Notes under the pieces: generated by a model
Told to the model about the DNA's origin: nothing
Database searches by the model: none
The model's input: only the letters and a program-made list of their open reading frames with translations
Assembly (NCBI RefSeq): GCF_022230955.1
Contig: NZ_JAKKFI010000005.1
Coordinates: forward strand, 1 to 32,752
Reading direction: 5' to 3'
Origin: Micromonospora cabrerizensis
GTDB taxonomy: Bacteria; Actinomycetota; Actinomycetes; Mycobacteriales; Micromonosporaceae
Length of the DNA: 32,752 nt
Translations under genes and position numbers: made by a program
Shown: positions 24,194 to 32,742 of the stretch, one piece after another
Layout of the letters: each line of letters begins with the position of its first letter
Position numbering within the stretch: the stretch's first letter is position 1

Positions 24194-24846
24194 GCGGTGA
24201 CCGGTGCCGCGCCGGGCGGGACCGGGGTCGGCAGGTCGGCCCGACGCAGGTCCGCCCGCCAGGCACGCAACCCGAGCACGCACAGGGCGAGGAAGACCAC
24301 ATAGAGGACGGCGGTCAGGTGCAGCCCCTTGTACGCGTACAACGGGATGTAGATCAGGTCGGCGGCGATCCAGAGCCACCAGCTCTCCACCCGCTTACGC
24401 GTCTGCCCGTAGGTGGCCAGCAGGGACAGCGCCGTGGTCAACGCGTCCGGCAGCGGCACGGTCGAGTCGGTGGCCCAATCCAGCAGGGCCCACAGCCCGC
24501 CGGTCAGCAGCACCCCGGCGACCGCCAGCAGCAACCACTCTCGTCGCCCGGTCCGGCTCACCGTGAGCCGGCTGCGCCGCTCGCCACCGAACAACCAGTG
24601 CCACCAGCCGTAGCAGCCGAGCGCGACGTAGACGACCTGGAGCCCCGCGTCGGCGTACAGACCAGCGGTCCAGAACAACACCATGAGCAGCAGCACGTTG
24701 GCGATGCCGACCGGCCAGTTGGCGATCTTCTGCCGGGCCACCAGCCACACGTTGAGCACGCCGGTCGCGAACCCCAGCAACTCCGCCCAGGTGGTGGCCG
24801 TGCCGGCCACCCGGAAGGCGACGCTGGTGAGCCAGTCAATGATCAC
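24190..24846 (-). CDS. pnuC: PnuC nicotinamide riboside transporter
   Basis: A 218-residue membrane protein with about seven helices of the PnuC family, which carries nicotinamide riboside across the membrane by facilitated diffusion and depends on intracellular phosphorylation to trap it. The family landmarks are NWPVGIANVLLL (43-54), the aromatic GCYGWWHWLFG helix (77-87) and the second-repeat ESWWLWIAADLIYIPLY segment (about 153-169). It overlaps nadR, whose kinase domain would trap the substrate. GTG start; TAGGGT six bases upstream and no ribosome binding site suggest a leaderless message. Confidence 0.92.
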   Translation of the reverse strand: MIIDWLTSVAFRVAGTATTWAELLGFATGVLNVWLVARQKIANWPVGIANVLLLMVLFWTAGLYADAGLQVVYVALGCYGWWHWLFGGERRSRLTVSRTGRREWLLLAVAGVLLTGGLWALLDWATDSTVPLPDALTTALSLLATYGQTRKRVESWWLWIAADLIYIPLYAYKGLHLTAVLYVVFLALCVLGLRAWRADLRRADLPTPVPPGAAPVTA

Positions 24847-24852
24847 GGTGCC

Positions 24853-24858
24853 ACCCTA
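24853..24858 (-). promoter_or_regulatory. Putative -10 box of the leaderless pnuC-nadR promoter
   Basis: On the minus strand TAGGGT is followed by six bases and then the GTG start of pnuC at 24846. The 82-bp divergent gap holds no other candidate. Confidence 0.5.
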
Positions 24859-24928
24859 GGTGCGCCGTCGGCACCGGAACAGACCCCGCGACACCCCCGC
24901 CCCGGCCCGCCGTGCGAGGCTGTCCGAC

Positions 24929-25222
24929 ATGGTGCTTGAGGTCGCGCTCATCGACGTACTGCCCGGACACGAGGACGCGTTCGCCGCCGCGTACGCCGAG
25001 GGGCACCCGGTGCTCGCCGGCGCGACCGGCTGCCGGTCCGTGCGGATGACACGCGGCATCGAGTCCCCGACCCGTTTCGTGCTGCTGGTCGAGTGGGACT
25101 CGGTCGAGGCGCACGAGGAGAACTTCCGGGCCACCGAACGGTTCGCGCAGTGGCGGGCGTTGATCGGGCCGCACTTCGCCGGGCCGCCCATCGTCGAGCA
25201 CTTCCTCGACGTGCCGGCCTGA
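24929..25222 (+). CDS. Small ABM-domain (antibiotic biosynthesis monooxygenase-like) protein
   Basis: A 97-residue single-domain protein of the dimeric ferredoxin-like ABM fold. The pattern is EVALIDVLPGHEDAFAAAY (strand and helix, 4-22), a central GCRSVRMTRGIESPTRFVLLVEW, and then a helix SVEAHEENFRATERFAQW before the last strand PIVEHFLDV. Family members include quinol-forming monooxygenases and heme degraders, but most are uncharacterised and no cofactor residues can be assigned here. ATG 24929 has no ribosome binding site and only a poor -10-like hexamer (GAGGCT) seven bases upstream. It is divergent from pnuC. The 102-bp gap to the next gene holds no clear feature. Confidence 0.82.
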   Translation: MVLEVALIDVLPGHEDAFAAAYAEGHPVLAGATGCRSVRMTRGIESPTRFVLLVEWDSVEAHEENFRATERFAQWRALIGPHFAGPPIVEHFLDVPA

Positions 25223-25324
25223 GCCTGCTGTCGTACCCCGCGGTTATCGTGCCCTGCGCACGCGCCGGCCGCCGATCCCGACGGGCTCGGGGGCGCCGGG
25301 CCCGGTGGCCGCGCGGCGCGGCTC

Positions 25325-26182
25325 CTACTCGCCCACGCGGCGGGCCAGCACGGTGATTGTCTCCTCCGGTGACAGCGCGGCCGCCAGCAACGCCTCGGTC
25401 ATCCGCTGGTAGCGGTCGACGTCGAGCAGGGTGGCCAACCGCACGTCGGTGGTCAACGCCTCCAGCATCACCGTCCGCGGGTCCGCCGGGTCGGGAAAGG
25501 CATAGCAGGAGTACGGGGTGAGCGGGTGCAGCCCACCACCTGCCGCCCCGCGGGGCAGCAGCCGCACCGTGACATGGGACAACCCGGTCACGGCGACGAG
25601 ATGCCGCAACTGTTCACGCCAGACCTCGTCCGGCAGGTCGCCCGGGTCGCAGACGGCCTCGGCGAGCACCGCCGTGTAGCGCGGCGGATAGGCCCGCCGC
25701 AACACCTCCTGCCGCAGCGCCCGGGCGCGCACCTCGGCCTCCACGTCGACCTCCGGCGTGAGCTGGGCGCCGGCGGCGACCAGCACCCGGGCGTACGCGG
25801 GCGTCTGGAGCAACCCCGGCACGACCGCCGGCTGGTATTCGACGATGTCGGCGGCACCTGCCTCCAACTCGGCGTAGGTGCGCTGCCGCTCGCTCATGTC
25901 GCCCAGCGTCTTCCACCAGCCGCGGCTGGTCGCCGCGTCCCGGGCGATCACGATCAGCGCCTCCCGGGCGGGCGAGGGCACCTTGTAGATGTCCAGCAGA
26001 TCGAGCACGTCGGCGAGGTCAGGGCGGCTCTGACCCAGCTCGATGCGGGACAACTTCGACGTCGAGGCCCAGCCCAGCCGGTCGCAGACCTGCTCCAGGG
26101 TCAGCGCCTCGCGCCGGCGTAACTGGCGCAACTCTGCGCCGAGACGTGCACGTCGAATGACAGGACTCGTTGGCAGCGGCAT
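25325..26182 (-). CDS. XRE-family regulator with DUF5753 domain
   Basis: A 285-residue regulator. An N-terminal XRE helix-turn-helix (about 11-70) contains LGAELRQLRRREALTLEQVCDRLGWASTSKLSRIE; the C-terminal DUF5753 domain (about 85-280) includes YQPAVVPGLLQTPAYARVL and TPYSCYAFPDPADP. Such proteins are abundant in filamentous actinobacteria and usually sit beside a small DUF397 protein in toxin-antitoxin-like or developmental (WhiJ/AbaA-like) pairs. No DUF397 gene is adjacent here. GGGGAGG precedes ATG 26182, and a good promoter lies just upstream. The 223 bp from that promoter to uvrB's end hold nothing recognisable. Confidence 0.9.
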   Translation of the reverse strand: MPLPTSPVIRRARLGAELRQLRRREALTLEQVCDRLGWASTSKLSRIELGQSRPDLADVLDLLDIYKVPSPAREALIVIARDAATSRGWWKTLGDMSERQRTYAELEAGAADIVEYQPAVVPGLLQTPAYARVLVAAGAQLTPEVDVEAEVRARALRQEVLRRAYPPRYTAVLAEAVCDPGDLPDEVWREQLRHLVAVTGLSHVTVRLLPRGAAGGGLHPLTPYSCYAFPDPADPRTVMLEALTTDVRLATLLDVDRYQRMTEALLAAALSPEETITVLARRVGE

Positions 26183-26202
26183 CCCGGCCTCCCCACCGAG
26201 GG

Positions 26203-26231
26203 AGAGTACGCAGGACGATCACCCAGTGCAA
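26203..26231 (-). promoter_or_regulatory. Promoter of the XRE-DUF5753 gene
   Basis: On the minus strand TTGCAC (26231-26226) and TACTCT (26208-26203) are separated by exactly 17 bp in a locally AT-richer patch. The predicted start is about 14 nt before the ATG. Confidence 0.65.
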
Positions 26232-26454
26232 TAGCTCGCTCGCGCACCGCAATCAGAGTGACGGATGCCGTCCGCTGGTCAGGCCGGACCAGATCCGCCG
26301 TCACCGCAGGTCAGGCGGGGTGCCGAGCCGTTGTTGCCGGCCCGGAGCCCCGCCCAGCGCGGTCCCGCGCATCCGGGTCGGCCCCGACCGCCCTCCGCGC
26401 GACCCGGCCGGCCGCGCCCACGGGGAGCGCTGATGGTGGCCGGCCGGACGGGGA

Positions 26455-28563
26455 TCACTTCACGCCGGCGGCGTCCATGCCGCGCAGCTCCTTCTTCAGG
26501 TCGGAGACCTCGTCGCGGATCCGGGCCGCCAGCTCGAACTGCAACTCGCGGGCGGCGGCCAGCATCTGGTCGCTGAGCTCCTGGATGAGCTGGGCCAGGT
26601 CGGCGCGGGCCATCCCCTCCCGCGACGGGGTGGTGGTGGCGGACCGGCTCCGGCTGCGGGTCTCCTTGACCGGCGCCTTGCCCCGGGACAGCTGACGCAC
26701 CGCGCCCCCGACGCGGGAGTTCTCGGTGTCCTCCGCCTCGCGGTAGATGTCGTCCAGAATGTCGTGGATCTTCTTACGCAACGGCTCCGGGCTGATCCCG
26801 TGCGCCTCGTTGTGTGCGATCTGCTTGGCCCGACGCCGGTCGGTCTCGTCGATCGCCGCCGCCATCGACGGGGTGATCTTGTCGGCGTACATGTGCACCT
26901 GACCGGACACGTTACGGGCGGCCCGGCCGATGGTCTGGATCAGCGACCGGCCGCTGCGCAGGAAGCCCTCCTTGTCGGCGTCCAGGATCGCCACCAGCGA
27001 CACCTCGGGAAGGTCCAGGCCCTCGCGGAGGAGGTTGATGCCGACCAGCACGTCGTAGTCGCCCTTGCGCAGCTCACGCAGCAGCTCCACCCGGCGCAAC
27101 GTGTCGACCTCCGAGTGCAGGTAGCGCACCCGGATGCCGTTCTCCAGGAGGTAGTCGGACAGGTCCTCGGCCATCTTCTTGGTCAGCGTGGTGACCAGCA
27201 CCCGCTCGTCACGGTCGGTCCGCAGCTTGATCTCGTGCATCAGGTCGTCGATCTGGCCCTTGGTCGGCTTGATCACGACCTGCGGGTCGACCAGACCGGT
27301 GGGCCGGATGACCTGCTCGACGAACTCGCCCTGGGCCTGCTCCATCTCCCAGGTGCCCGGGGTCGCGGACAGGTAGACCATCTGGCCGACCCGCTCCAGG
27401 AACTCGTCGAAGCGCAGCGGCCGGTTGTCGGCCGCGCTGGGCAGCCGGAAGCCGTGGTCGATGAGCATCCGCTTGCGGGACGCGTCACCCTCGTACATGC
27501 CGCCGATCTGCGGGATGGTCACGTGCGACTCGTCGACCACCGTGAGGAAGTCGTCGGGGAAGTAGTCGAGCAGGGCGTGCGGCGGGCTGCCGGGCAGCCG
27601 CCCGTCCATGTGCATCGAGTAGTTCTCGATGCCGGAGCAGAAGCCCACCTGCCGCATCATCTCGATGTCGTAGGTGGTGCGCATCCGCAGCCGCTGCGCC
27701 TCCAGCAGCTTGCCCTGCCGCTCCAGCTCGGCGAGGCGCTCGGCCAGCTCCACCTCGATGTCACGGATCGCCCGCTCCATCCGCTCCGGACCGGCCGCGT
27801 AGTGGGTGGCCGGGAAGATCACCAACTGGTCGACCTCGCGGACCACGTCACCGGTCAACGGGTTGAGGTAGTAGAGCTTCTCCACCTCGTCACCGAACAG
27901 CTCGATCCGGATCGCCAGCTCCTCGTACGCCGGGATGATCTCGAGCGTGTCACCGCGGACCCGGAAGGTGCCCCGCTGGAAGGCCATGTCGTTGCGGGTG
28001 TACTGGATGTCGACCAGCCGCCGCAGCAACTGGTCGCGGTCGAGCTCCTGCCCGGTCTGCACCCGGACCGCCCGGTTGAGGTATTCCTCCGGGGTGCCCA
28101 GGCCGTAGATCGCCGAGACGGTCGCCACCACGATCACGTCTCGGCGGGTGAGCAGCGACATCGTCGCCGAGTGCCGCAGACGCTCCACCTCCTCGTTGAT
28201 CGAGGAGTCCTTCTCGATGTAGGTGTCGGTCTGCGGGATGTAGGCCTCAGGCTGGTAGTAGTCGTAGTACGAGACGAAGTATTCGACCGCGTTGTGCGGC
28301 AGCAGCTCGCTGAACTCCTTGGCCAGCTGCGCGCAGAGCGTCTTGTTCGGGGCGAGCACCAGGGTCGGGCGCTGCAGCCGCTCGATGAGCCACGCCGTGG
28401 TGGCACTCTTGCCGGTGCCGGTCGCGCCGAGCAGCACGGTGTTGCGGTCGCCGCGCCGAACCCGACGGGCAAGCTCGTCGATGGCCGCCGGCTGGTCGCC
28501 GGCCGGCTGAAACTCACTGACGACCTGGAAGCGGCTGTCGAGCCGGGGAATGTCGAGCGCCAT
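26455..28563 (-). CDS. uvrB: UvrB excinuclease ABC subunit B
   Basis: A 702-residue nucleotide excision repair helicase that loads at damage delivered by UvrA and recruits UvrC. Walker A is GATGTGKS (46-53), and the damage-probing beta-hairpin region runs [20 protein letters not shown] (99-118). The VVDESH box, the [17 protein letters not shown] motif VI and a C-terminal UVR coiled-coil domain (about 655-700) for UvrC contact are all present. Length is normal for actinobacteria. ATG 28563 has no ribosome binding site, but TACCGT lies seven bases upstream, so a leaderless start is possible. No LexA box was found, though uvrB is damage-inducible in many bacteria. Confidence 0.97.
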   Translation of the reverse strand: MALDIPRLDSRFQVVSEFQPAGDQPAAIDELARRVRRGDRNTVLLGATGTGKSATTAWLIERLQRPTLVLAPNKTLCAQLAKEFSELLPHNAVEYFVSYYDYYQPEAYIPQTDTYIEKDSSINEEVERLRHSATMSLLTRRDVIVVATVSAIYGLGTPEEYLNRAVRVQTGQELDRDQLLRRLVDIQYTRNDMAFQRGTFRVRGDTLEIIPAYEELAIRIELFGDEVEKLYYLNPLTGDVVREVDQLVIFPATHYAAGPERMERAIRDIEVELAERLAELERQGKLLEAQRLRMRTTYDIEMMRQVGFCSGIENYSMHMDGRLPGSPPHALLDYFPDDFLTVVDESHVTIPQIGGMYEGDASRKRMLIDHGFRLPSAADNRPLRFDEFLERVGQMVYLSATPGTWEMEQAQGEFVEQVIRPTGLVDPQVVIKPTKGQIDDLMHEIKLRTDRDERVLVTTLTKKMAEDLSDYLLENGIRVRYLHSEVDTLRRVELLRELRKGDYDVLVGINLLREGLDLPEVSLVAILDADKEGFLRSGRSLIQTIGRAARNVSGQVHMYADKITPSMAAAIDETDRRRAKQIAHNEAHGISPEPLRKKIHDILDDIYREAEDTENSRVGGAVRQLSRGKAPVKETRSRSRSATTTPSREGMARADLAQLIQELSDQMLAAARELQFELAARIRDEVSDLKKELRGMDAAGVK

Positions 28564-28570
28564 ACCATCA

Positions 28571-28576
28571 ACGGTA
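28571..28576 (-). promoter_or_regulatory. Putative -10 box of a leaderless uvrB promoter
   Basis: On the minus strand TACCGT precedes the uvrB ATG by seven bases. An alternative minus-strand promoter further up (GTGACA near 28653, AATATT near 28630) would give a leader of about 60 nt. Confidence 0.4.
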
Positions 28577-28637
28577 CGCCGGAGGTCCGACAGGAACGGC
28601 CGTCACGCCAGGTACGTGATCAGCTTCAATATTCCCA

Positions 28638-28667
28638 TTGTGTGGCCCATGTCACCGGGACTACCCT
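28638..28667 (+). promoter_or_regulatory. Candidate promoter in the uvrB-membrane protein intergenic region
   Basis: TTGTGT (28638-28643) and TACCCT (28662-28667) with an 18-bp spacer lie in the only AT-rich patch of this 301-bp divergent gap. It would leave a leader of about 190 nt before the GTG at 28865. The rest of the gap shows no gene or clear repeat. Confidence 0.4.
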
Positions 28668-28864
28668 CTTCATGTAGGCCGCTCGCGGCGGCCGACCGGG
28701 CCGGTGGCCAGGCCGTCACATCACGGCCGGCCGCCCCCGGCACTGCGGTCGCAGCACCCGGCTTGTCCGGCGTGCGCACCCGTGTGGTCGCGCTCGAGGC
28801 GCAGACCGGCCGCCGCGAGCGCCCCTGCTCGTCACCCTGACGCCTCCCCGGCCGTTTCATCTCC

Positions 28865-30961
28865 GTGGACACCTCTCCGACCCCGGCACCCGACACCACT
28901 CCCCTCGGCACGCCCCGGCCGGACGTCACCGCCGCCGGACGGCCCAGCACCCCCAGGGTCGGGCGGCCAGGCAGCGGACGGCACCGCACCGGCCCCGGCA
29001 CCGCACCGGAGATCACCCGAAGCACGGACACCGGAGCCGGATCCACCACCGGCCGGCCCACCGACGCCCGCCGAACCACCACCGGCCGCACGACCGACGC
29101 CCCACGGCGAGCCACCACCGACGGCGACACCGACACCGCAGGTCCAGCCACCAACCGCAAGGCCACCACCGCTCGCCGGGCCACCACCCCACGCGACGCC
29201 GACGCCCCAGAGCCAACCGCCGGGCACCGCAAGACCGACTCCCCACGCCGAGGCAGCACCAGCCGTGGCACCGACGCCGCAGCCGGGGCCAGTCGGCCTG
29301 GAAAGGCCCGCCCGGTCGATACCGGGCCGCCCGCCGCTCACCGGACCGCCCCGGGGCGCGGGCCCGAGAAGAACCAGACCACCACCGGCCACGGGCCCAC
29401 GGAGAGCCGAACCGCCACCGGTCGACGTCCCGGGACGACGACGACCCGCCGCGAGGCAGCTGCCGAACCCCCTGCCGGCACGGCGGCGGATACCACCGGC
29501 CCGGCCCCGGCCAGCCGTCGCAGACGTACCCTGCTGCTGGTGCTCGCCCTGACCGCCGCGACGTCCGCGACGGCGCTGGTGCTCGGGTTGCTGAGCTGGG
29601 CGCCCGACCCACCCGAGCCGACCCGACCGCTGACCCTCGCGGAGGGCGAGCGGCTGGCCGCCGCGCGGGTCACCAACCTCCGGGATCTGCGCGCCGGAGT
29701 CCGCATCACCGCCGGCGCCGACGCCGCCCGGATCGAGCTGGTGGGCTGGGTGGACTGGTCGCGGTCACTGCTCTACCTCGACGTGGGCGGGCCGGGCGCG
29801 AGCACCGAACGCGGGCTGGTGCAGCGGGTCGGCCCGATCCTGGTCATCCGGCCCGACCCGGCGGCCGTGCCCACCCCCGCCGCACCGCCCCTGCTGCCCC
29901 CGGCGGACCGTTGGCGGCTGCACCGCCTGGCACCCGGGACACCCCTGGGGCCCGTGCTCGACCTGCTCCTCGGCCTCGCCACCGACCGCCCGGACCAGAC
30001 CCAGGCGGTGCCCGGCAGCGGCGCGCGGTGGATCGCCCGGGACACCGTGGCGGCCGGCCCGGTGGACGTCCTCCAGGCGTCGCTGCCGGCCGGGCCGCCA
30101 CAGCGCACCCCCGCACCCGGCAGCACCGGGGCACCCACGCCGGGCGCCGGCTCGGCGAGCACCGACCCGGACGGGCAGACCCGGTTCTGGCTCGACCAGG
30201 ACGCCCGACTGCACAAACTGGTGACCCGGCTGCCCGGCGTCGGCCCGGTCACGATGATCCTCAACCGGGCGGACCGGCCGACACTGCGTCCCGTGGACGC
30301 GCTCGGCGGCCGGCCCGGCCTGCCCCGCACGCTGACCGACGCCGAGCGGCGTCGACTGGACCGCTTGCCGGCCCGGCTGCGTGCCCAGCGCGGTGCGACG
30401 ATGACGCTGACCGCGCCCGTGGGCACGGACACGAACCTGCGGGGCACCGGCTGGGTGAGCTGGACCACGCGTAGCGCGTACCTCGCGGTCGCCGACCTGG
30501 GCGTCCCGGACCGCCGGACCCTGCTGCGGCGCGACACCGCGGGTCTGACCCGGGCCGACCTGCCGGCGGACGCCGCTGGTGGCGGCACCGCCGAGGTGCC
30601 CGGCCGGCCACCGCTGCCGCCCCCGGCCGGGCCCTGGCGGGCCCAACGGTCCGGCGGCGACGACCTGACCATGCTGGTCGACGCCGCGGTGGCCGCCGGG
30701 TCGGTCGGGCCATCAGGAACAGCCGTCCGGGTACGCGAGGACGTCACCGCCGGACGGACCGTGGACGTCGTCGAGGTGGGCCCGGCCGGCGCGCGGCTGC
30801 GCTACTGGATCGACCGCGACGGGTCGCTACGCCGGCTGGAGCTGCACACCGACGCCAACGCGTGGGCCCAACTGGACCTCCAGCCCGCCGTGGTGCCCCG
30901 ACTCAACCCGGTGCCCCGCCCGGCAGCCAAACCTCGGCCCGCGGCGCCTCGGCCCCGCTGA
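28865..30961 (+). CDS. Unrecognised single-pass membrane protein with duplicated outer domain
   Basis: A 698-residue protein I do not recognise. Residues 1-220 are low-complexity, rich in Thr, Arg, Ala, Pro and Gly with almost no hydrophobics. A basic RRRR leads into one transmembrane helix (about 222-244). The outside part contains two related units, about 267-335 (RITAGADAARIELVGWVDWSRSLLYL...) and about 500-565 (LTAPVGTDTNLRGTGWVSWTTRSAYL...). Each is followed by a Pro-rich segment and a DVVEV/DVLQA plus RxWxDxDxxLxxL strand pair, reminiscent of LppX/LolA-like lipid-binding folds. The start is uncertain: GTG 28865 gives the longest form, and a start near the helix would drop the disordered part. 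Convergent with coaE, one base apart. Confidence 0.65.
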   Translation: MDTSPTPAPDTTPLGTPRPDVTAAGRPSTPRVGRPGSGRHRTGPGTAPEITRSTDTGAGSTTGRPTDARRTTTGRTTDAPRRATTDGDTDTAGPATNRKATTARRATTPRDADAPEPTAGHRKTDSPRRGSTSRGTDAAAGASRPGKARPVDTGPPAAHRTAPGRGPEKNQTTTGHGPTESRTATGRRPGTTTTRREAAAEPPAGTAADTTGPAPASRRRRTLLLVLALTAATSATALVLGLLSWAPDPPEPTRPLTLAEGERLAAARVTNLRDLRAGVRITAGADAARIELVGWVDWSRSLLYLDVGGPGASTERGLVQRVGPILVIRPDPAAVPTPAAPPLLPPADRWRLHRLAPGTPLGPVLDLLLGLATDRPDQTQAVPGSGARWIARDTVAAGPVDVLQASLPAGPPQRTPAPGSTGAPTPGAGSASTDPDGQTRFWLDQDARLHKLVTRLPGVGPVTMILNRADRPTLRPVDALGGRPGLPRTLTDAERRRLDRLPARLRAQRGATMTLTAPVGTDTNLRGTGWVSWTTRSAYLAVADLGVPDRRTLLRRDTAGLTRADLPADAAGGGTAEVPGRPPLPPPAGPWRAQRSGGDDLTMLVDAAVAAGSVGPSGTAVRVREDVTAGRTVDVVEVGPAGARLRYWIDRDGSLRRLELHTDANAWAQLDLQPAVVPRLNPVPRPAAKPRPAAPRPR

Positions 30962-30962
30962 C

Positions 30963-32144
30963 TCAGGGTCGCCAGCCGGTCTGCTCGGCCCACTGCTCAG
31001 CCCGCAGATACTCCTCGTCGAACCACGGGTCGCGGGCCGTGCCCGAATCGCCGGCATCCGGTGCCGCGTCGACCAGGTCCCGCTTGAGCAGCAGGTACGC
31101 GGCCCGCTGATCCGGGTCGGCCCGCAGGTGGTCGCGCATCAGCAGCGCGTACCGCCAACCCGGCGATCCGGCCATCCGCACGTGCAGGCGAACCGGGCGG
31201 GCCGGGTCCGCGCTGCCGTGCAACCTCTTCTCCCACCGACCGCTGCCGGCCGGGCGCGGGTCGTCCCACCAGTGCCCCGGAACCCGTGGGAACCCGGCGT
31301 TCGCCAGCCGGTCGACCAGCGCACCGTCGGCGGCGGCAAGGCTCGGCACGGCCACCTGCACGTCGATGACGTCCTGGGCAGCGAGGCCGGGCAACGCGGT
31401 GGAGCCGATGTGGTCGATCCGCAGCGCGTCGGAGCCGAGCGCGTGCCGGATCCGGGCGGACAGCCGCTCGTACTGCTCCGGCCAGCTCGCGTCGGTCCCG
31501 GCCAGGTCGGCCCGACCCGGCAGGACCACCCGCCGCTCGCGCAGATTGTTCTCGTAGGGCAGCAGCCGCTGCCGCCAGAGCGTGTCGACCGCGTCGTGCA
31601 GATCCGCCAGGCTGCCGTCGTTGGTCAGCACCACGTCCGCGGCGGCCCGTCGGCGGGCGTCGTCGGCCTGGGCGGCGATCCGCCGCTCGGCCTCCGCGCG
31701 ATCCATCCCCCGGCCACGCGCCAGCCGCTCCAGCCGGGTCGTCACGGCCGTCTGCACCACGACCACCAGGTGGTACGTGGGCGCGAGACCCACCTCGACC
31801 AGCAGCGGTACGTCGTTGACGACGATCGCGTCGGGTGCCGCCGCGGCGGCCAGCTCCGCGGTACGCGCCCGAACCCGAGGGTGGGTGATCGACTCCAGCC
31901 GACGGCGGGCCTGCTCATCGGCGAACACCACCGCGCCCAGTGCGACACGGTCCAGCGCACCACCGTCGTCCAGCACCGCGTCGGAGAAGGCGGCAACGAT
32001 CTCGGCCAGCCCCTCCGTGCCCGGCGCCACGACCTCCCGGGCCACCTGGTCGGCGTCGATGAGCACCGCGCCCCGCTCGACCAGCCGCGCGGCCACCGCG
32101 CTCTTTCCCGACCCGATCCCGCCGGTCAACCCCACTCTCAGCAC
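30963..32144 (-). CDS. coaE: Dephospho-CoA kinase fused to a GrpB/UPF0157 domain
   Basis: A 393-residue fusion. Residues 1-200 are dephospho-CoA kinase, the last step of coenzyme A synthesis: P-loop GGIGSGKS (8-15), the DADQVAREVV (about 30-39) substrate motif and the VVNDVPLLVEVGL segment. Residues about 205-390 are a UPF0157/GrpB nucleotidyltransferase-like domain with RIDHIGSTALPGL and an IDVQV metal-site strand. The same fusion occurs in Mycobacterium tuberculosis CoaE (Rv1631), where the extra domain is thought to aid folding or regulation. The GTG at 32144 is chosen because it gives the standard VLRVGLTGG start; the open frame continues 28 codons upstream without family similarity. Confidence 0.93.
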   Translation of the reverse strand: MLRVGLTGGIGSGKSAVAARLVERGAVLIDADQVAREVVAPGTEGLAEIVAAFSDAVLDDGGALDRVALGAVVFADEQARRRLESITHPRVRARTAELAAAAAPDAIVVNDVPLLVEVGLAPTYHLVVVVQTAVTTRLERLARGRGMDRAEAERRIAAQADDARRRAAADVVLTNDGSLADLHDAVDTLWRQRLLPYENNLRERRVVLPGRADLAGTDASWPEQYERLSARIRHALGSDALRIDHIGSTALPGLAAQDVIDVQVAVPSLAAADGALVDRLANAGFPRVPGHWWDDPRPAGSGRWEKRLHGSADPARPVRLHVRMAGSPGWRYALLMRDHLRADPDQRAAYLLLKRDLVDAAPDAGDSGTARDPWFDEEYLRAEQWAEQTGWRP

Positions 32145-32242
32145 CCGACCAGTCAACCGGATCCCCGAGCCCGTCGCCAAACCCACCACGATGGTCCCCG
32201 ACCGATCCGGCTCGAAAGGCCGAGGCACGCGCAGCCTGTCCG

Positions 32243-32428
32243 GGCCCCGGCCCAGGTCGGCCCAGGTCGGCCCGGCTCGGCCGGCCCAGCTCGGCCCAGC
32301 CCGGCTCGGCTCGCCCCGGCTCGGCCGGCCCAGCTCGGCCCGGCCCCGCTCGGCCCGGCCCGGCCCGGCCCGGCTCGGCTCGGCCCGGCCGGCCCAGCTC
32401 GGCTCGGCTCGGCCGGCCCAGCTCGGCT
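32243..32428. repeat. CGGCC/CGGCT pentamer low-complexity tract
   Basis: About 185 bp made almost entirely of CGGCC, CGGCT and CCAGCT-type pentamers in irregular alternation, strongly C-rich on the plus strand. It begins the 608-bp region upstream of coaE, which contains no credible gene. Slippage-generated repeat is the likely origin. Confidence 0.75.
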
Positions 32429-32436
32429 TCCTAGCT

Positions 32437-32517
32437 GCAAGATCGTGCTCGAACCAGGTTCTAGTGGTGCCGTGGCGCCTCGGAGGCCCCTACAACCAGG
32501 ATCGAGCACGATCTTGC
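32437..32517. repeat. Long inverted repeat with 16-bp perfect arms and a flanking direct repeat
   Basis: GCAAGATCGTGCTCGA (32437-32452) is repeated in perfect inversion at 32502-32517 around a 49-nt spacer that contains its own GCCTC/GAGGC hairpin. ACGATCTTGCGCCC overlaps the right arm (32508-32521) and recurs directly at 32534-32547. The layout fits a dispersed palindromic intergenic element (REP/MITE-like) or a large terminator. Confidence 0.75.
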
Positions 32518-32591
32518 GCCCTCGCAGGCTTGGACGATCTTGCGCCCCGGCAGCCGGGCAGCTTGCCACGCTGAAAGGCCCGGGCAGCCCC

Positions 32592-32742
32592 CACGGCGAA
32601 GGCCCCGCCCCACGGCGAAGGCCCCGCCCCACGGCGAAGGCCCCGCCCCACGGCGAAGGCCCCGCCCCACGGCGAAGGCCCCGCCCCACGGCGAAGGCCC
32701 CGCCCCACGGCGAAGGCCCCGCCCCACGCCAAGGCCCCGCCC
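32592..32742. repeat. 19-bp tandem repeat array, seven perfect copies plus one decayed
   Basis: CACGGCGAAGGCCCCGCCC is repeated exactly from 32592 to 32724 (seven units) and once in decayed form (32725-32742), up to the window edge. Because 19 is not a multiple of three, translation gives the same 19-residue repeat whichever frame is read, which explains the long but spurious open frames here. It is not CRISPR-like: there are no spacers. Confidence 0.9.

Noticed and set aside
26764..28677. 637-codon plus-strand frame over uvrB
   Set aside because: Shadow of uvrB; Leu/Val/Asp/Arg/His repeats with no motif.
28638..29552. Alternative Pro-rich frame (304 codons) overlapping the start of the membrane protein
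   Set aside because: It reads like a Pro/Thr linker but uses many rare CCA codons and ends without a domain, whereas the other frame uses preferred ACC/GCC/GAC codons and continues into the helix and outer domains.
32592..32742. Possible CRISPR array
   Set aside because: The repeats are directly contiguous with no spacers and no cas genes are present.
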